This document shows, in pieces, positions 61,301-64,000 of a stretch of DNA of 64,000 nt. A model generated the notes under the pieces. That model had not been told where the DNA came from and did no database searches. It saw nothing but the letters and a program-made list of their open reading frames with translations. The first letter of the stretch is position 1. Every line of letters starts with the position of its first letter. The translations under genes were made by a program, and so were the position numbers. The stretch covers positions 124,001-188,000 of the forward strand of contig JAGKQI010000074.1 of NCBI GenBank assembly GCA_018806915.1, given 5' to 3'. The DNA is from Phytophthora colocasiae (lineage: Eukaryota > Oomycota > Peronosporomycetes > Peronosporales > Peronosporaceae).

Positions 61301-64000
61301 GGGTTCACCGTGTTAGCAGCCACAGTGACTTTCGCCAGTGTATCGAGTGCCAGTGTAGACCCGGCAACAGTTACGCACGGGACATTGTACACCTGTGTCG
61401 TCGGGTTCATTGTCCAACAAGCCCACGCATACTTCATTGATACAGCATTCGCAACGTCATCGGGATCGACGGACAGCGACGTGTCCAGTACCAGGTCCTG
61501 CTCCACGCCGACCGATCGGTTTCCGGCTGCAATCAATGCAGTTAAATCTGTACGCGCCACTGCGATCTGCACGTCGGCGCTGTTGTTCACTTTTGAGTTG
61601 CTCGCCATCGCTACAAGCAGGCGGAAGACGTAGTTCACCCCAACAGTTAACGTTCTGGCTGGTAGCTTAAGCACACGCGGGTTCGGACTCGTCGTTTTAA
61701 ACTGCGTGGCTGTCAGATCTCCAGTCACTTGAAGCCACGTGAAGGTCATATCAATTCCTGTAGTCACTGAGGTGTCTGTTGAATCCGTCGAGATCATTCC
61801 AGAGCAGGAAGGGTAACTGGCAGACGCTGTGATCACGAGTTCACTAGCTCGATACGTACTTTGTGCGTTTCCGCCTTTAATCGACACGGACGGCAGCGCC
61901 GCACCCGATTTCTTGACTAGAATCTCGCTTGAGTTACCGGTCTTCCCGAAAAAGTTCTTCGCTTGAAGAATGAACGAGTACGTACCCCCTGCTTCCAGTC
62001 CAGAGGCTGCGATCTTGATCGTGGCGTTATTTGTGACCGCGGCGGAAGCGAGTAAAGCTGTGACGGCATCTATTGATGCAGGAGTTACGCTGGTTGTGCT
62101 CACCAGCTTCCAAGTGTACGTCATACTGCGTCCACCCGATCCAGTCGAGCTAGAGCCGTCCAGGAAGAGGTCATCACACATACCAAGTGATGTCGCACCG
62201 TTTACAAGCACTAAGGGCTGTGGTGGTTTGTCGGGCGCGCTGATCGTGACGTTAGTCGCAGGCGTCGTCAGATCTGCCGCAGCAGTGGACTTCAGGATGC
62301 TCCCTCGTAGCGTTAAAGTACTCCCCGGTGCGACCTTAGCACTTTGACCAAACACAAGCCGGATCGACGCTGAACCTGTCTGCCACGTACAAGTCGGAGA
62401 CGCACCACAGTAAGCAGTTGAATCTGCTGCTGGTAGGTCGAACAGCACACTACACAGGAAGTTGTCCGTCGGAAACGTTGTACGGTCAACGGCCCGATCA
62501 AATGTGATCGTTAAGCTGATAGCCGTGTCCACAAACTTGGCATCCAGGATCTTCGGAGGTGGCGTAGCGTCCTTTGTCTCTGTAATCTTGACGTTCAAGA
62601 CTGTGATCGTCTTTTTGGCGTACAAGGGGTCAGAACTCATTACAACGGAGGAGATCGTCGCGAAGCGATCACCCTCAACCACATCGTTCCCATCCGCTGT
62701 GACGGCTATCGCTTTTGAGGCGTTCCAGTTCTCTGACGTGAACGTGACGCTAGTCGGTACCACCACGAGGATCGATACAGAAGGCTTAAGTGCCACGGAA
62801 ACATCCGCCGTAGGCTGCGCTTGAAGCACGATATTGAACGTGTCATTGATCACGCGCGCCTCCGCCACAACTAAAGCAGGGACGCTGGTCTTGTTGTTCC
62901 CTTGATAAACTACAAACCCCGCGACGTCATCGTTCAGAACTTGTACTGCAACAGCGGGGATCGGATAGCTGGAGTAGACTGGATCCGCCGACGATGTGAC
63001 CGTCGAGATCGTCGCGACTGCGTCCACGTCTTCCACGTAGTTATTAACCGCTGAGATCTGGATGCTCTTGACCACGTTCCAGTCGGTACTCGTGAACGCA
63101 GCGGCCACAGGCGCAGTCACTGCCTTGGACGGTAAACTACTGCTGAACGTCACTGTTACCAGACTCAAAGGAGCACTGAGCATCGTCAGATACAGGGTAG
63201 CGTTTGCACCTTCCGTCAAATTGTAGCTCGTGGCCAACAGTCGAAGACCTGCAAACGTGACCGTCGCAACTTTAGCTGTTCGCTGAGATGTACTGGATAC
63301 GCTGATAGAGGACACAGCCACGACCTCGAAGCTGATCGAACTCACCCACTTTGAAACGTTCACAGTAATCGTCGGTTGCTTCAGTGTGCTGTTCGATGGC
63401 AATCGGTACACTACAGAGCTCGAAATGTCTGGAATCTTCTCAAGCGAAAGTACTTGAGATTGCCACTTCACCTCGACAGCATCCGTAGACTTAGGGACTA
63501 GATAAACCGTCAAATTGGTCACGCTGAGTTTGTCTTCAGCTGGAATTCCCACAGTAATCAGACCGATTGGCGACGACTGTGCTAGCTGCCCACGAGAGTT
63601 TTCTACCACGACAGTAGGCGGATCAGCCACCGGTAGAACTGTAAGCATCACGGTGATGGAACTCACAGCTTCGTTCCCGTTGCTGGCTTCCCGAGATACC
63701 GCGTTCAGCTGGAGTTGCGTTGAACCGAACCATGAAGCTGTTTCGTTGAGTCGAAGCAGGAAGGTACTGGCTGCAAGAGGTAACGGAGTCAGTACAAACC
63801 TGCCTCCCTCATGATCTTTCACGAACTTCCCGCCTCCAGGTACTTCTGCGGCTTGGAGAGCTCCAACGGGATCAATCAGTTCCAATCGAAGGCTTTCAGA
63901 GCCATCGTCGTCCGTCAAAGCGGCTGAGATGATGGTTAACTCGCCAGGAACGCTCTGGTTCACGCGGATGTCAGTCGAGGAGACTTTAAGCACGGGTGCG
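55357..64000 (-). CDS. REJ/GPS polycystin-like membrane protein with TRAF-type zinc fingers, N-terminus beyond edge
   Basis: One uninterrupted frame of more than 2,870 residues enters at the right edge. In order (residues counted from the edge): several beta-sandwich repeats, one Calx-beta-like; a REJ/PKD-like region (DLVLDTSLSVDPDD...); an EGF-like module (ECAGKGSCLRE...CECTSGYYGDNC, about 1190-1235); a GPS motif (CKYWDTVNGTW...CECTHLTDFSS, about 1586-1625); a first membrane helix (about 1653-1676); further helices, charged coiled-coil stretches and two more helices near 2300-2380. At the C-terminus are repeated zinc-binding units CxxGCxxxxxxxxxxxHxxxxC (about 2510-2780). GPS domains self-cleave in polycystin-1 and adhesion receptors. 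No PLAT or channel domain was seen. Probably a surface receptor; ligand unknown. Confidence 0.85.
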   Translation of the reverse strand, partial: APVLKVSSTDIRVNQSVPGELTIISAALTDDDGSESLRLELIDPVGALQAAEVPGGGKFVKDHEGGRFVLTPLPLAASTFLLRLNETASWFGSTQLQLNAVSREASNGNEAVSSITVMLTVLPVADPPTVVVENSRGQLAQSSPIGLITVGIPAEDKLSVTNLTVYLVPKSTDAVEVKWQSQVLSLEKIPDISSSVVYRLPSNSTLKQPTITVNVSKWVSSISFEVVAVSSISVSSTSQRTAKVATVTFAGLRLLATSYNLTEGANATLYLTMLSAPLSLVTVTFSSSLPSKAVTAPVAAAFTSTDWNVVKSIQISAVNNYVEDVDAVATISTVTSSADPVYSSYPIPAVAVQVLNDDVAGFVVYQGNNKTSVPALVVAEARVINDTFNIVLQAQPTADVSVALKPSVSILVVVPTSVTFTSENWNASKAIAVTADGNDVVEGDRFATISSVVMSSDPLYAKKTITVLNVKITETKDATPPPKILDAKFVDTAISLTITFDRAVDRTTFPTDNFLCSVLFDLPAADSTAYCGASPTCTWQTGSASIRLVFGQSAKVAPGSTLTLRGSILKSTAAADLTTPATNVTISAPDKPPQPLVLVNGATSLGMCDDLFLDGSSSTGSGGRSMTYTWKLVSTTSVTPASIDAVTALLASAAVTNNATIKIAASGLEAGGTYSFILQAKNFFGKTGNSSEILVKKSGAALPSVSIKGGNAQSTYRASELVITASASYPSCSGMISTDSTDTSVTTGIDMTFTWLQVTGDLTATQFKTTSPNPRVLKLPARTLTVGVNYVFRLLVAMASNSKVNNSADVQIAVARTDLTALIAAGNRSVGVEQDLVLDTSLSVDPDDVANAVSMKYAWACWTMNPTTQVYNVPCVTVAGSTLALDTLAKVTVAANTVNPNAVYKFTATVSKDSRSSTTSAFITMTPGSPPQVSIEPLGSAKVNSNDRVVLKGKVASKLPVTKTEWTIVGASDAMMKSIFAVPQGRLIMLLSEGKLTPEVSYKFQLNATDSSGQTGSATLTVVANSPPSSGSLSVTPSIGYALEDKFSVLASDWVDEDLPLKYTFKYIKGSAYSGESEIALGASTPDALFVSQLGLGGGNNNTITLVVYVQDALGASTRVTKEIQVKQMEVAAADQAAYLANKTNAVLAEALTGDPGKVLNTINALADMVNGKEETPTTPTPGGTVPTSALKSCPTSNHVECAGKGSCLREPQGCLASNLDCSVTCECTSGYYGDNCALDEAAMAAKSAALGSLLGAMTKASASVDVTDVGALEQQAASVVTLTKSATILDSSSQNLVLNFMDNILAAPVLTPAATTAVGNTISNLLEIDNSGTKKAATAMTSRRLEDTSTGSNNTNTSDEFSAEKARVAQVASTIGKLQAAMISSAVAGEDPVTLVTKNLRLVGARDTASQFEGRQVQLPLTDAQIAANYTPASTTVPSGFAAYLTNQTTGSSSSADDEEDPVIDFQSSVFAKNPYAFDNTSMNSRVMTVKVSSNGEEVAVNGLKTPFRLLMRNLEPITLASNASDNSTSSSGSTTVGEAQVYTFYCLEGTIDIKSFNCTDIVEPMTVQCNGSSYAGEATCPVRQPACKYWDTVNGTWSSDGCKAAGTTEDGLYTICECTHLTDFSSEVSQSVSLVTEHFMNVVTHEVTAEDVEQNLLLILVMAGFFFLYIVSFFYVNRWDYRDRRKAMRASRQLKKGKAAPEKVKLRSLFQEPEYVQAKSWQSKLRAVVFGFGRGLKQNHKILSIVFKYYESFSRPQRLTIVFTLVASKMFTNALLYQLRKGPKTLGSAIVSAVITTLFMLPVGFVFMMLFKKAGRMQKQIIRYQVEDDDGNIVEVETDAYGRAKEYSPAEQLSMDFEALTRSVNMSALRLIYDKLKQRREDGPRDPLETRSGQVCRGIFLALYNREAGSKSLASAKGDVNDDPLAGVLVQIKSHLQEQKRRGTTEDTRRQSRLLRALPPADPILPPPVVRIEEEVEDPAARKTLALNQLCTMLTRDGGAAMINDMLKFDPLLVSAASAASIAQICARLNVLEEEEDDAEEVETEEDEEVKAVLALQAWLVKCNECCEAQDSSARVVAAKAQAELQQTEKELRKLRIAIGNQFDRRVTEAVVKEMNGPDVNDLIAKTRQSVRRVSRRPSIAVKAEANARDDRRRITVTIKKETQGVLKANNKQLVEKRNAVKKAKHAAVTEQRQLKREAKHEQKKILEGLRGIARLKKRLRLYLEAREERRVAALPLHLREAYLKEKEQLKKIRRTSRLLYNAFLRRQPAHQAKPLFPEWVVYLSYGICAGWSGWCVYFVLMFAFTIGSVEAQLWVTSLLFGLALTYLLLDPVKLFFRMGLMPIVAAGILTNAGFFSALSSEPIALGAAAVAAGAGGMAGYIAKHHADRRERRQSRQLTKGSGKKLHLESEKEEVVDIAGRMNVVDEDSDDQVEQVQAIADHAHLGVRDSVFSEAASRTNTLVEEVVAFTVKNDPPVEMVRPGTKLEPLSVAKSSTVSDRVQTEKQKTLRTVTCRAGCGLSMQARGRDAHERSHCRLTMCECGRMILTQSLEFHRLHECSIDADADDDDSPVSPRVIPAERGQVVPCRLSGCTESMRAGKREAHEQHECLFRLVTCPRCGVEKRAAELATHISRGCDQRRQSQLTLCACGKMIRTEAMDAHRKECSGRARAASVELPNDVHVPVTDCASDVSTVEMETSNDEKRTQSQLSLCSCGKLVMKGAAHSCTGSESTGRELQPLLVNCRLPGCNARVRAALREGHERHECSFRMVTCKNCGVEKQATDMDVHTAVECEPKRIRRGPPIPDSPGTRTNRSKSLQVKPELSPPRGRPVGPSFSSLESDAMATSPLRRKKVSEAGLSPPSTVRVVPSPRDDQVEER

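Noticed and set aside
1..64000. tRNA, rRNA and CRISPR arrays
   Set aside because: No cloverleaf-like or rRNA-like segment was noticed by eye, and no spaced repeat array exists. A tRNA scan was not possible, so isolated tRNAs may have been missed.

Overview
The window is oomycete nuclear DNA, almost certainly Phytophthora or a close Peronosporales relative. Genes are compact with short GT-AG introns (about 45-200 nt). Secreted proteins carry RxLR-dEER host-targeting motifs followed by WY/LWY-type repeats. A multi-Kazal secreted protease inhibitor, TKL ankyrin kinases, and oomycete-style piggyBac, mariner and Harbinger-like transposons are also present. Exon models below were built by hand from splice motifs, reading phase and comparison between copies in the window; none was tested by a database search.

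Layout. 1-5.5 kb: an aldo-keto reductase gene cut by the left edge, its promoter pushed away by a 4.37 kb piggyBac element (E1, 455-4825), then a decayed reductase paralogue. 5.7-9.8 kb: ordinary genes (a TEX47-like protein, a peroxisomal-type ABCD half transporter, a small unknown). 10-17 kb: a multi-pass membrane family gene, its pseudogene, and an ankyrin gene with a deleted pseudogene copy. 17.3-23.8 kb: a reverse-transcriptase-like relic split at one TTAA by two abutting piggyBac elements (E2 and E3) that share the middle TTAA. 24-31.7 kb: MITE-like and mariner elements, a Harbinger-like transposase, and RxLR effector genes, one interrupted. 31.8-35.4 kb: effector relic, second membrane family gene, frameshifted effector. 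35.9-50.1 kb: conserved genes (Kazal inhibitor, SLX1, PSMD9, RPS14, third membrane family gene, a very large DAACS-like protein, a riboflavin transporter). 50.2-64 kb: an ankyrin/dual-kinase gene with a frameshift, a large LWY effector, and a giant REJ/GPS polycystin-like protein running off the right edge.

The window therefore alternates a conserved core with a gene-sparse, transposon-rich accessory part in which effector and membrane-family genes are duplicated and broken. The clearest new observations are: (1) a piggyBac insertion 12 bp in front of a start codon, dated relative to a paralogue that keeps the uninterrupted promoter; (2) two piggyBac elements stacked on one TTAA inside a reading frame that becomes continuous again when both are removed; (3) element-specific palindromes next to the termini of each piggyBac, recurring in some transposase introns; (4) an antisense second gene in E3; (5) a DAACS-like protein with a 1,270-residue disordered N-terminus and apparently missing substrate and ion residues; (6) effector genes broken by insertion or frameshift.
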